64,000 bases of DNA. Source: Verrucomicrobia bacterium SCGC AAA164-E04. GTDB taxonomy: Bacteria > Verrucomicrobiota > Verrucomicrobiia > Limisphaerales > AAA164-E04. The notes beneath the pieces are model-generated. The model was not told where the DNA came from and ran no database searches. It saw only the letters and a list, made by a program, of their open reading frames with translations. The DNA is taken from positions 52,481 to 116,480 of the forward strand of contig KB911990.1 of assembly GCA_000383715.1 (NCBI GenBank), read 5' to 3'. Positions 53,501 through 62,420 of this stretch are shown in pieces (positions within the stretch are counted from its first letter, which is position 1; each line of letters opens with the position of its first letter). The translations under genes and the position numbers were made by a program.

Positions 53501-55651
53501 ATGGGGACCTTCAATCTACATCGGATACGCCTGACATCCGTGCTGCTTGTTTGGGCAGCGGTAACACCATTACTTTCGACGTCATTCACCCCTACCCTTC
53601 AGGCTGATGCCTACGATGACGCGCTCAACGAATCATTGACAGGCGAATATTCCGACAGTCTGGAAGTTTGTGAAGAGCAGTTGAAGGACCAACAGGGATT
53701 CAATGAAAAGTGGTATCTGCTGGGTATTAAAAATTGCATGCATCTCGGGCGTTACAAACGTGCTTTCGAGATCCTGCAAGAGGGATTGGAAGATCGACGG
53801 GTCAGCGGCATCAAACTGTATCCGGTTGGGCATGAAGTGGCACTTTTCAACAATAGACCAGACCTTGCTCAGGAGTATCTGGACAAAAGCGCCCCTTACA
53901 TCAACAGTGTCAAATGGTCCAATGTAAGCGCTGAAAACCGAGTCTATCTGGGGCAAGCCGCATTGAAACTGGCAGTGGATCCGCGAGTGGTTCTAGAATT
54001 ATTCTACGATGTGGGCATGAAAGCGACCCCTCCCTTGCGGGAATCCTTCCTTGCAGCTGCTGAGCTCGCTCTCACCAAAGAAGACTTCGCTGTCGCTGAG
54101 TCAACTGTCAAACAGGGATTGCAACATTATCCAGAGGACGCAGATTTATTGTTTCAATGGGCTAGGGCCCTAAGTGGGTCAGGAAATGACCAAATGGGTG
54201 ACTTCCTGACCCAAACTCTGGAAGCCAATCCAAATCATGCTGACGCCTTGCTGATGTTTATCGATAATTCCATCGATGCGGAGAACTACGATCAAGCCCG
54301 TGACTTACTTGATCACGTCAAAGAGATTAATCCTGATCATCCCAAAGCCTGGGCCTATGATGCTGTGATCGCTCACCTGCACAGCGATAGAGCAAGGGAA
54401 CTGGAATCAAGGGAAAAGGCACTGACCTTCTGGCCGCAAAACCCCGAGGTAGATCATTTAATCGGCAAGAAACTCTCGCAGAAATACCGTTTTGCAGAGG
54501 GCTCAGAATACCAACAGACTTCACTGAATCTACAGCAGGATTACGCTCCAACCCGGCTCCAACTGGCGCAGGACTTTCTTCGGTTGGGTGACGAAGCACA
54601 GGGTTGGGAGCTGGCAGAAGAAATCCATGAAACCGATGGATACAATGTAACGGCCTACAATCTTATCCAGCTGCGTTCTGTGATCGATGGATTTGCCACG
54701 CTCAGAAACAACGATTTCATTCTCAGGATGAATACCACAGAGGCAGATATCTTTGGCGAGCAGGCCATGGAACTGTTGATGGAAGCCAAGCAAGTGATTT
54801 GTGAGAAATACGGGATCGTATTGGACCACCCCATCACGGTGGAAATTTTTCCAAACCAGAGCGATTTTGGTGTTCGTACTTTTGGCATGCCGCACAACCC
54901 TGGCTTTCTGGGAGTCTGCTTTGGAGATGTTATTACCGCCAACAGCCCTTCCTCCGCGATCGGCAAGGACTCCAACTGGAAGGCTGTTCTCTGGCATGAG
55001 TTCTGCCATGTGGTGACCCTGAACCTGACAAAGAACAAAATGCCACGGTGGCTGAGTGAAGGGATTTCGGTGTATGAAGAGATCGAGAAAAACCCTTCCT
55101 GGGGACAACACATGTCTCCAGCTTACCGCCAAAGAATTTTGCGTGATGAGATGACCCCCATCGGTAAGTTGAGCGGGGCCTTCATGAATGCCAAATCAGG
55201 TGAGGACATGCAGTTCGCTTACTATCAGTCGTCTCTTGTAGTGGCTTACATCGTCGAAAAATACGGACAATCCTCACTACGCAATATTCTGGTAGATCTT
55301 GCAACCGGGATTCCTATCAACCAAGCCATCGAAACCCACAGTGTCAATGTCGATAACCTTGATAAAGCATTTATTGACTGGGCTCAGGCACATGCTTCGG
55401 AACTCGGGAAGTCTCTGAATTGGGATGAACCTGATCCCGGTCTAATAGGACCGAGCGATGTCGGCGAATTTCTCTCCACAAACCCGGACAATTACTATCT
55501 CCTGATCGCTTCGGCTCGGCAGCATGTCAATCAGGAAAACTGGGAACAAGCCTCTGTGTTGCTTGACCAATTGATCGAAGCTTATCCAGACCAGCGAGGA
55601 GCCGGGGGGGGCGCTGTATCTGGCAGCAGTCGTGGCAAAGCAACAGAATGA
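53501..55651 (+). CDS. TPR and gluzincin peptidase protein, main part (before frameshift)
   Basis: 716 codons from ATG 53501; a signal peptide (LTSVLLVWAAVTPLL, end near LQA) then TPR repeats over about 30-450. A zinc-peptidase domain follows: HEFCH at 499-503 is the HExxH motif and WLSEGISVYEE about 20 residues on has the third, glutamate, ligand, as in M48/MA-clan gluzincins of the 'peptidase MA-like' type. The protein is exported. The frame ends in a GGGAVSGSS stretch caused by eight G at 55604-55611; with seven G the text reads GAGGALYLAAVVAKQQ, joining the TPR part at 55632-56135. In intact form it would have about 877 residues. Substrate unknown. Confidence 0.78.
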   Translation: MGTFNLHRIRLTSVLLVWAAVTPLLSTSFTPTLQADAYDDALNESLTGEYSDSLEVCEEQLKDQQGFNEKWYLLGIKNCMHLGRYKRAFEILQEGLEDRRVSGIKLYPVGHEVALFNNRPDLAQEYLDKSAPYINSVKWSNVSAENRVYLGQAALKLAVDPRVVLELFYDVGMKATPPLRESFLAAAELALTKEDFAVAESTVKQGLQHYPEDADLLFQWARALSGSGNDQMGDFLTQTLEANPNHADALLMFIDNSIDAENYDQARDLLDHVKEINPDHPKAWAYDAVIAHLHSDRARELESREKALTFWPQNPEVDHLIGKKLSQKYRFAEGSEYQQTSLNLQQDYAPTRLQLAQDFLRLGDEAQGWELAEEIHETDGYNVTAYNLIQLRSVIDGFATLRNNDFILRMNTTEADIFGEQAMELLMEAKQVICEKYGIVLDHPITVEIFPNQSDFGVRTFGMPHNPGFLGVCFGDVITANSPSSAIGKDSNWKAVLWHEFCHVVTLNLTKNKMPRWLSEGISVYEEIEKNPSWGQHMSPAYRQRILRDEMTPIGKLSGAFMNAKSGEDMQFAYYQSSLVVAYIVEKYGQSSLRNILVDLATGIPINQAIETHSVNVDNLDKAFIDWAQAHASELGKSLNWDEPDPGLIGPSDVGEFLSTNPDNYYLLIASARQHVNQENWEQASVLLDQLIEAYPDQRGAGGGAVSGSSRGKATE

Positions 55652-56135
55652 TACAGAGAAAGAAATGCGATTGCTTGAAGAACTGGCATCCATCGATGGC
55701 GATATCACAGACGCCTACCTCCGTCTCATGCAACTGTCGCTGGAAAATGAGGACTGGAAAGCATTGAGAAGAAATGCCGAGAGATACATGGCAGTGAATC
55801 CCCTTGTCGCGCGTCCTTACGAAGCATTGGCGGTTGCCTGCTCTGCACTTGGAGACACAGAAAGAGCCATTAAAGCGCGCCAAACGGTGCTTAAACTAAA
55901 TCCAATTGACCCAGCACTCGCTCATTATCAACTGGCGAGACTACTCCATGATGAAGGAAGTCCAGATGCGAAACGTCACCTTCTTCAAGCACTTGAAGAA
56001 GCCCCTAGATACAGAGAAGCACAACAATTGTTATTGAGTCTGATCAAGGGGTCATCCAGTTCCGCGGTTCCTGACACAATAGAAACCTCGAATGATTCCA
56101 CCGAAAAGCAAGTAGAGCTACCAGAACAACCATAG
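55632..56135 (+). CDS. TPR-gluzincin protein, C-terminal part (after frameshift)
   Basis: 167 codons, the last TPR repeats of the preceding gene (LMQLSLENEDWKALRRNAER, quoted whole as 20; YMAVNPLVARPYEALAVACS). It reads straight on from the preceding gene if one G of the G8 run is removed. The first residue, a methionine at MAKQQ, is read here from an alternative codon and is not a real start; there is no ribosome site. An acidic, Ser-rich tail follows. Five bases separate its stop from the DUF4159 gene. Confidence 0.75.
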   Translation: MAKQQNDTEKEMRLLEELASIDGDITDAYLRLMQLSLENEDWKALRRNAERYMAVNPLVARPYEALAVACSALGDTERAIKARQTVLKLNPIDPALAHYQLARLLHDEGSPDAKRHLLQALEEAPRYREAQQLLLSLIKGSSSSAVPDTIETSNDSTEKQVELPEQP

Positions 56136-56139
56136 GAGT

Positions 56140-57033
56140 ATGCCTCATGACCTTTTCATCCCGACTGTCTGTATGAGCCGTTTACGCTCACGGCAGTCAT
56201 CTTTGGACAAACGGTGGCTGACCACTTTGTTGGCTCTCGCCTTGCTCGCATCATCATTAAACCTGAACGCTCAATACGGCCGACGATTTGGCAAACCCGA
56301 AGGTGAACGAGCGGGAGTGCCTGAATGGAATTTACAAGCCGCATTTCGCCCAGATGTCTTTACTTTTGTCAGAATTTTTTACGGTTCCTATTCAGACAGC
56401 TACGGAAGATGGGGAAAGAAATGCATGATTGATCACCCTGAAAGTGACCTCAATTTTTCTTATCGCCTGGAAGAATTAACCTCTCTCAAGGTAGACCCAG
56501 ACGGAAAAGTCGTTTCTCTGACTGATCCAGATCTGTTCAACTACCCGTTTGTCTATTTGATTGAACCCGGGGAAATGGTCCTTCAAAAAGAGGAGCGCAA
56601 TGCTTTGCGAAAGTATCTGCTGGGTGGTGGTTTCATGATGATCGATGATTTCTGGGGACCAAGCGAGTATGAGAATCTGAGACTTGAGCTGAGCCGGGTG
56701 TTTCCTGATCGTGAACCGAAAGACATTCCAATCGAGCATCCCATTTTCAATTTTGTATTTCCATTGGAAGAAAAACCACAGATCCCAAACGTGGGGCGTG
56801 GCACCGACAGTCAGTTTGACGGCATCACATTCGAGCGATGGGATGCCCAGACGCCCTTTTACAAGGGGATGTGGGATGACAAAGAGCGCCTCATGATGGT
56901 GATCTGTCATAATACCGATCTAGGAGACGGCTGGGAGTGGGAAGGCGCCAATCAATATTATTTTAAAGAGTTTTCGGAAAAAAAGGCATACCCTTTGGGC
57001 ATCAACATCGTTATGTATGCCCTCACGCATTAA
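56140..57033 (+). CDS. DUF4159 domain protein, secreted
   Basis: 297 residues. Signal peptide with hydrophobic core TTLLALALLASSL; the ATG at 56173 (MSRLRSRQSS) gives a shorter n-region and is an alternative start. The DUF4159 domain follows: VRIFYGSYSDSYGRWG near 77, SYRLEELTSLKVDPDGK near 105, and YLIEPGEMVLQKEER with GGGFMMIDDFWG near 165, typical of its glutamine-amidotransferase-like fold. It occurs beside MoxR and BatA genes in many Verrucomicrobia and Planctomycetes, with no defined biochemical role. Confidence 0.9.
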   Translation: MPHDLFIPTVCMSRLRSRQSSLDKRWLTTLLALALLASSLNLNAQYGRRFGKPEGERAGVPEWNLQAAFRPDVFTFVRIFYGSYSDSYGRWGKKCMIDHPESDLNFSYRLEELTSLKVDPDGKVVSLTDPDLFNYPFVYLIEPGEMVLQKEERNALRKYLLGGGFMMIDDFWGPSEYENLRLELSRVFPDREPKDIPIEHPIFNFVFPLEEKPQIPNVGRGTDSQFDGITFERWDAQTPFYKGMWDDKERLMMVICHNTDLGDGWEWEGANQYYFKEFSEKKAYPLGINIVMYALTH

Positions 57034-57066
57034 ATCAAAACAACGTATTGAACAGAAAGGATCATT

Positions 57067-58083
57067 GTGGAGGCAGAATCAGCACCGGCAAATCAAGAAT
57101 GGCCTAACGAAGAGCGCACCGTCGAGCAGTTGGCTCAGAGTCGTGCCCGTATCGAGAAGGAATTGAGTAAAGTCATCGTGGGTCAGAAGGGCCCCATTGA
57201 GGAAATCCTCATTGCACTTCTGGCTGGAGGCCACTGCCTGATTACAGGTGCACCTGGATTGGCCAAGACACTGCTTGTCAAATCCGTTGCACAAATCTTT
57301 CATCTGAAATTTCAGCGTATTCAATTCACTCCTGACCTCATGCCAGCTGATATCACTGGAACGGAGATATTGCAGGAGACAGATGAAGGGCGACACTTGA
57401 ATTTCGTGAAGGGCCCCATTTTTGCCAATATGGTTCTGGCAGATGAAATCAATCGTACTCCACCAAAAACCCAGGCTGCATTGCTGGAGGCCATGCAGGA
57501 GCATCAAATCACGGCTTCTGGTGTGCGTCACCCATTAGAAGAACCTTTTTTCGTCCTGGCCACGCAAAACCCCATTGAAATGGAGGGAACCTATCCACTC
57601 CCCGAAGCGCAGCTCGACCGCTTCATGTTCAACGTTGTGATCGATTACTTACCTGAAGATGAAGAGGTGGAGGTGGTCAAACAGACAACATCGAAAAAGC
57701 CTGAGCCCATCGAACCGATCTTCACAGGCGAAGATGTGCTGCGTTTCCATCAAACCGTCCGTGCCGTTCCCGTTGCAGATGAAATGGTGCGATATGCGGT
57801 TCGCCTGGCCGCTGCATCCAGACCCAATCAAAAGGAGACACTCGATTTTGTGAATCAATGGATCAGCTGGGGTGCCGGTTTGCGCGCTGCTCAGTTTTTG
57901 ATCCTCGGAGCCAAGGTGCGAGCTGTCCTGCAAGGTAGATCTCACGTAATCAACGAAGACATACAAAAGCTTGCCAACCCTACCCTGAGACACCGTATTC
58001 TGACAAATTACAGGGCAGAGGCAGAAGGTGTCAGCGTTGAAGACATCATCCAGAAACTGTTGGATCAGGTAAAACCAATTTAA
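57067..58083 (+). CDS. MoxR-family AAA+ ATPase
   Basis: 338 residues. GAPGLAKT at 61-68 is Walker A, VLADEINRTPPKTQAALLEAM near 122-142 (part: ADEINRTPPKTQ) is Walker B with the MoxR-specific segment, and QNPIEMEGTYPLPEAQLDRF near 161-180 (quoted whole as 20) is sensor 1 plus the arginine-finger region. MoxR ATPases act as chaperones that load metals or unfold partners, usually with DUF58 and von Willebrand A proteins, as here. GTG start at 57067 with AAAGGA six bases upstream. Confidence 0.95.
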   Translation: MEAESAPANQEWPNEERTVEQLAQSRARIEKELSKVIVGQKGPIEEILIALLAGGHCLITGAPGLAKTLLVKSVAQIFHLKFQRIQFTPDLMPADITGTEILQETDEGRHLNFVKGPIFANMVLADEINRTPPKTQAALLEAMQEHQITASGVRHPLEEPFFVLATQNPIEMEGTYPLPEAQLDRFMFNVVIDYLPEDEEVEVVKQTTSKKPEPIEPIFTGEDVLRFHQTVRAVPVADEMVRYAVRLAAASRPNQKETLDFVNQWISWGAGLRAAQFLILGAKVRAVLQGRSHVINEDIQKLANPTLRHRILTNYRAEAEGVSVEDIIQKLLDQVKPI

Positions 58084-58123
58084 CCTGAAAACGATTACCA
58101 GAGCTTAGCAAGCAACGATCCAC

Positions 58124-59083
58124 ATGGCCGAACCGAGCATAGAAACAACCTCCATGGAGGGATTGACACAGCACCGTTTCATTGACCCACGGACTCTGAT
58201 GTCGATCAAGCATCTTGAGTTGCGAGCCAAGGTCGTTGTCGAAGGTTTCTGGAACGGCCTGCACCGGAGCCCTTACCATGGATTCTCCGTTGAATTTACC
58301 GAATACAGACAATACACACCGGGTGACGATCCTCGGTACCTCGACTGGAAGCTCTATGCCCGCAGCGATCGTTATTACATCAAAAAATTTGAAGACGAGA
58401 CCAACCTTCGCTGTTTCCTCCTGATGGATCGAAGCAAGTCCATGGAGTTCGGGTCTAAAGGTTTCACCAAACAGGATTACGCCAACACGCTGGCCGCCAC
58501 ATTGGGCTATTTCCTGAGCAGGCAGGGTGATGCCGTAGGTCTCATGTCGTTTGATGAAGTGATTCAGGAATACATGCCTGCGCGTAATCGACCTGGACAT
58601 CTGCGTCAACTCATGCAGACCTTGGAAAAACCATGCCAAGGAGAGAGTACGGACATCAAAAAACCGATCAAGCGCATCATGGACCTTATAAAATCGCGCG
58701 GTCTGATCGTTCTGATCTCTGATTTTCTGACGCCTCTGGACGAGCTGGAAGACAATCTTGCAACACTCACCGCCTATGGTCATGAGGTTCAGGTCTTCCA
58801 TATTCTGGATCCGGCCGAACGCCATTTCACCTTTGAAGAAGCAATTCAATTTGAAGATCAGGAAACCGGACAATTGATGTATGTCGATCCGGCAACAGCC
58901 AAAAAGGACTATATGGAGCAGATGGAAAACCATCTGGAAAAGCTCAAAAATGCCTGCGACAAGTCGGGCATCGGCTACACACTTCTCACGACAGATCAGC
59001 CATTGGAAAAGGGGTTATTCGATTTCCTGAAAGCAAGGATTCACCGAGGAAGGGTGGTTCAAAGGAAAACACACGCAGGGTAA
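58124..59083 (+). CDS. DUF58 domain protein (von Willebrand A-like)
   Basis: 319 residues, soluble. GFSVEFTEYRQYTPGDDPRY near residue 53 (quoted whole as 20) is the DUF58 signature, followed by WKLYARSDRYYIKKFEDETN and LLMDRSKSMEFGSKG near 105, where DRSKSM is a MIDAS-type DxSxS variant. ISDFLTPLDELE near 200 fits the VWA fold. Partner of the MoxR ATPase encoded 40 bases upstream. Binding of a target protein through the VWA domain is likely; targets unknown. Confidence 0.93.
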   Translation: MAEPSIETTSMEGLTQHRFIDPRTLMSIKHLELRAKVVVEGFWNGLHRSPYHGFSVEFTEYRQYTPGDDPRYLDWKLYARSDRYYIKKFEDETNLRCFLLMDRSKSMEFGSKGFTKQDYANTLAATLGYFLSRQGDAVGLMSFDEVIQEYMPARNRPGHLRQLMQTLEKPCQGESTDIKKPIKRIMDLIKSRGLIVLISDFLTPLDELEDNLATLTAYGHEVQVFHILDPAERHFTFEEAIQFEDQETGQLMYVDPATAKKDYMEQMENHLEKLKNACDKSGIGYTLLTTDQPLEKGLFDFLKARIHRGRVVQRKTHAG

Positions 59084-59089
59084 CAACGT

Positions 59090-61219
59090 ATGAGCTTTTT
59101 ATATCCATTATTCCTGCTGGGGGCGGCGGCTATTGCTGGGCCAATCCTCTTTCACCTCATCAGGCGGGTTACCCGAGAAAAAAGGTCTTTCAGTACGTTG
59201 ATGTTTCTGAAAGCTTCACCGCCAAAACTGACCCGTAAAAGTCGCATTGAACATTGGTTCCTGCTCTTACTTCGATGCCTGGTTTTCCTATTGCTGGCAC
59301 TGGCTTTTTCAAGACCCTATTTATCCAATGAACAAACCATACAATTGGAATCAGATGAGCGCGTCAGGCATTGTCTCTTGATCGACAAAAGTGCCAGCAT
59401 GCGTCGGGATGGTCTGTGGGAGGAATCACTTTCTAAAGCTGAAAAATGGTTAACACAATGGAAGCAAGAGGCCTACGCTTCTGTTTACCTTTTTGATGAA
59501 AGTATCCATCAAGTTGTTTCTTTTGACGACTGGAGTGGCTTAAACCCTGACATACGAACCTCTGAAATCCTCAATCGCATCAAAGCTCAACCGCCCAGCT
59601 GGAAGGCCACATCCATTGATGATGCACTCCTGGAATCACTCAACCGAATGGAAGAGGGTGCAAGAGAAGAGGAAAAAGAAAGCAAACAGCAAGCCTGGGA
59701 ATTAGTCGTTATTTCCGACCTCCAAGTCGGCAGTCGATACGAGGGCCTGCGTGGACAGGACTGGCCGAAGCATGCCTATGTCGTTTTCGACGGGACTGAA
59801 CCCAGAAATTCCAGCAATGCCGGATTGCAGGCACTTCAATCTGACTGGCAAATTGCTGAAGATGAGTCTTTTATTGCTCCGCGTGTCCGAGTCTCTAATG
59901 CTCAAGATTCTGATCAGGAACAGTTTGAGTTACAATGGAAGACGGAGGACAGCAGTTTTGAAACCAACGAAAGCCTTCCTACGTATGTGACTCCCGGACA
60001 AACGAAAATCATGACGGCTCCCAAGTGGCCAGAAGACAAGAGTGTGAATCAGTTGGTACTGACCGGAGATTCCGAGACGTTCGATAACACCATTTGGCTC
60101 GCTCCCTTCAAACCAAGAACGAGCCGTATCGTATTACTCGCTCCAAAGGGTCAAAAACAAGATAGTGAACTTGAGTATTATATCGAACGCGCTTTTCAGT
60201 CTGTCCCTGAGCATCGTGTTGAACTAATACAATCCCAGACGGAGGCGTGGAAACCGTTGGCTGCACTTAAAGGGATTGATCTTTGGATTGTGACCCGCCC
60301 ACTGAACGATTCAGTGGCCGAAGGATTGCGTGAGCACGTCAAAAAAGGAGGAATCATCCTCATGCCACTTACATCAGTTACGATGCAAAACACTCTCCAG
60401 GTCATATGGGAAGACCCTGCTCTTGTAATAGAAGAAGCAGCAGTAACCGATTATTCCTTGATTGGTAAGATCGATTTCCAGCACCCTCTTTTCGCGCCTT
60501 TTGCCGACCCCAGGTTTAGCAACTTCAGTAAAATACATTTTTGGAAGCATCGTCGAATTTTAAACTTGGATCTTTCACAGGAAGAACTACAGATAGCCGC
60601 TTACCTAGATAATGATGAGCCTGCGATTATCACCCGTAGCCAGGGTTTGGGGCGGATCATATTGATTAGTTCTTCCTGGACACCCAAAGACAGTCAATTG
60701 GCCTTATCCACCAAGTTTGTTCCATGGCTTTACACCGCCCTCAACTGGGGAAGGAATTATCAGGAACTCAGAACGCAGTATTCCATAGGGGAAGCCGTGG
60801 ACTTAAGCAGCATACCCACTGAAGATAAATTGGCGATTCGAAATCCTAATGGAGAAGTGGAGAAAAAAAGCGCGGACAAACTTTACCGCAACACGAATCT
60901 TCCCGGTATTTATGAAATTGAGGCGGACAATGATTTTCGCTGGACTTTTGCAGTGAATCTACATCCTGATGAAAGCCGTACCTCTGTGCTGCCCCTGGAG
61001 ACACTGGAGAGCTTGGGAGTGCCTACCCGTGATCCTGAGAATGCCGCTGAAGAAACTCCAGAATCAAGGGAACAAAGGGCTGAGGACTCAAGACTGCTTC
61101 AGTCTCAGGAGATTGAACAAAATCAAAAATATTGGCGCTGGATGCTTTTAGCGGTTTTGGCATTGGTCCTTGTCGAGAGCCTTGTTGCATCGAGAGCGAG
61201 TCCCAAGCAGTTCGCCTGA
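59090..61219 (+). CDS. BatA-domain membrane protein with von Willebrand A-like domain
   Basis: 709 residues. MSFLYPLFLLGAAAIAGPIL leads a two-helix BatA N-terminus, then HLIRR, and a second helix near residue 57-78. IDKSASMRRDG near 100 is a variant MIDAS motif (DxSxS). The middle is a soluble domain with no recognised catalytic site, and a helix near 690 (WMLLAVLALVLVESLV) anchors the C-terminus. It is the periplasm-facing partner of the MoxR/DUF58 pair, starting six bases after DUF58. Ends 84 bases before the convergent hisC gene. Confidence 0.9.
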   Translation: MSFLYPLFLLGAAAIAGPILFHLIRRVTREKRSFSTLMFLKASPPKLTRKSRIEHWFLLLLRCLVFLLLALAFSRPYLSNEQTIQLESDERVRHCLLIDKSASMRRDGLWEESLSKAEKWLTQWKQEAYASVYLFDESIHQVVSFDDWSGLNPDIRTSEILNRIKAQPPSWKATSIDDALLESLNRMEEGAREEEKESKQQAWELVVISDLQVGSRYEGLRGQDWPKHAYVVFDGTEPRNSSNAGLQALQSDWQIAEDESFIAPRVRVSNAQDSDQEQFELQWKTEDSSFETNESLPTYVTPGQTKIMTAPKWPEDKSVNQLVLTGDSETFDNTIWLAPFKPRTSRIVLLAPKGQKQDSELEYYIERAFQSVPEHRVELIQSQTEAWKPLAALKGIDLWIVTRPLNDSVAEGLREHVKKGGIILMPLTSVTMQNTLQVIWEDPALVIEEAAVTDYSLIGKIDFQHPLFAPFADPRFSNFSKIHFWKHRRILNLDLSQEELQIAAYLDNDEPAIITRSQGLGRIILISSSWTPKDSQLALSTKFVPWLYTALNWGRNYQELRTQYSIGEAVDLSSIPTEDKLAIRNPNGEVEKKSADKLYRNTNLPGIYEIEADNDFRWTFAVNLHPDESRTSVLPLETLESLGVPTRDPENAAEETPESREQRAEDSRLLQSQEIEQNQKYWRWMLLAVLALVLVESLVASRASPKQFA

Positions 61220-61303
61220 CTCTGGAACCGCTTGAGGGCAATCCTCTGTTGCGTCACTTTGCTGGAAAGTGGGGCGTTTCAATGAGACTGCTTCCGAAAG
61301 GAA

Positions 61304-62395
61304 TCAACCTAAAGCAAGCTTCAATACGTCAAGACATCGCTGATTTTCTTTTGCTAAGCCCACGCTAATCCTGAGCCACTCAGGAAGTTGATAACCCGCC
61401 ATAGGACGAGTGATAACCCCATTTTTCTGAAGGTAATCAAACACCTGCTTCCCATCCCCCACTTTTACGAGGACAAAATTCGCATGTGAAGGAACATGTT
61501 CCAAACCCATTTGCACGAAAGCTTTCTGGAAAAAATCAACTCCTTCCGCATTATTAAGACGAGTTCGATCCACATGCTCCTGATCATCAAGTGCAGCCAA
61601 AGCTCCAGCTTGCGCAATCGCATTCACATTGAATGGTTGCCGCACCTTCTCCATTCTCTGAATGAGCTCCGGCGAACCAACGCCGTATCCAATACGCAAA
61701 CCTGATAAACCATATATTTTGGAAAAGGTGCGCATGAGCAGCAGGTTGGGTTTCTTTCCTGAACGAATCAGCGGTAATAGGTCAGTAGGATCAGGAAGGT
61801 ATTCAAAATAAGCTTCATCCATGACAATAAGCACATCGTCTGGAATTCGAGCCAGAAAATCTGTCACCGCGCCTTTACTGGCAAGTGTTCCAGTAGGATT
61901 ATTTGGATTCGCAACAAAAACGACTCGAGTCCGTTGGTCTACCGCCTCAGCCATTGCGTTTAGGTCATGTCCATAATGGTTTGCGGACACGGTCTTGGTT
62001 TGCGCACCAAACAGGGCTGCGATAATGGGGTAAATTGCAAAACAGTATTGAGATACGACGATATTTGAATTCTCCCGCAATAGCACATGCCCTATCCATT
62101 CAATCAATTCATTGGAACCATTTCCAAAAACGAGAGATTTTGGCGATATATCAAGATGATTCGCTATTTTATTTTTCAGATAAAATACATTCCCGTCTGG
62201 ATATAAGTGAACCGAAAGAACGGCATCCTGCATTGCTTTAATTGCCTTGGGCGAAGGCCCAAGTGGGTTCTCATTGGATGCCAACTTGATGACATCGTTG
62301 AAAGGGATCTTTAATTCCCTGGCAACTTCCTCAATAGGACGACCAGGTTGGTATGTTGCTAACGCTTTTAAATGATCGAGTATGGGCAATTTCAT
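61304..62395 (-). CDS. hisC: Histidinol-phosphate aminotransferase
   Basis: 363 residues, PLP fold type I. SNENPLGPSPKA near 39 is the N-terminal signature, FVANPNNPTGT near 158-168, MDEAYFEYLPD near 194, and RTFSKIYGLSGLRIGYG near 221 with the PLP lysine in SK. It makes histidinol phosphate in histidine synthesis, and relatives also act on aromatic amino acids. No other his gene is nearby. Downstream of the BioD-DRTGG gene on the same strand, 25 bases apart. Confidence 0.92.
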   Translation of the reverse strand: MKLPILDHLKALATYQPGRPIEEVARELKIPFNDVIKLASNENPLGPSPKAIKAMQDAVLSVHLYPDGNVFYLKNKIANHLDISPKSLVFGNGSNELIEWIGHVLLRENSNIVVSQYCFAIYPIIAALFGAQTKTVSANHYGHDLNAMAEAVDQRTRVVFVANPNNPTGTLASKGAVTDFLARIPDDVLIVMDEAYFEYLPDPTDLLPLIRSGKKPNLLLMRTFSKIYGLSGLRIGYGVGSPELIQRMEKVRQPFNVNAIAQAGALAALDDQEHVDRTRLNNAEGVDFFQKAFVQMGLEHVPSHANFVLVKVGDGKQVFDYLQKNGVITRPMAGYQLPEWLRISVGLAKENQRCLDVLKLALG

Positions 62396-62420
62396 AATTT
62401 TTTGAATGAAGACGCATCAT

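Noticed and set aside
61132-61368. Open plus-strand frame of 78 codons at the end of the BatA gene
   Set aside because: It overlaps the BatA gene in another frame and then the hisC gene on the other strand; no independent support.
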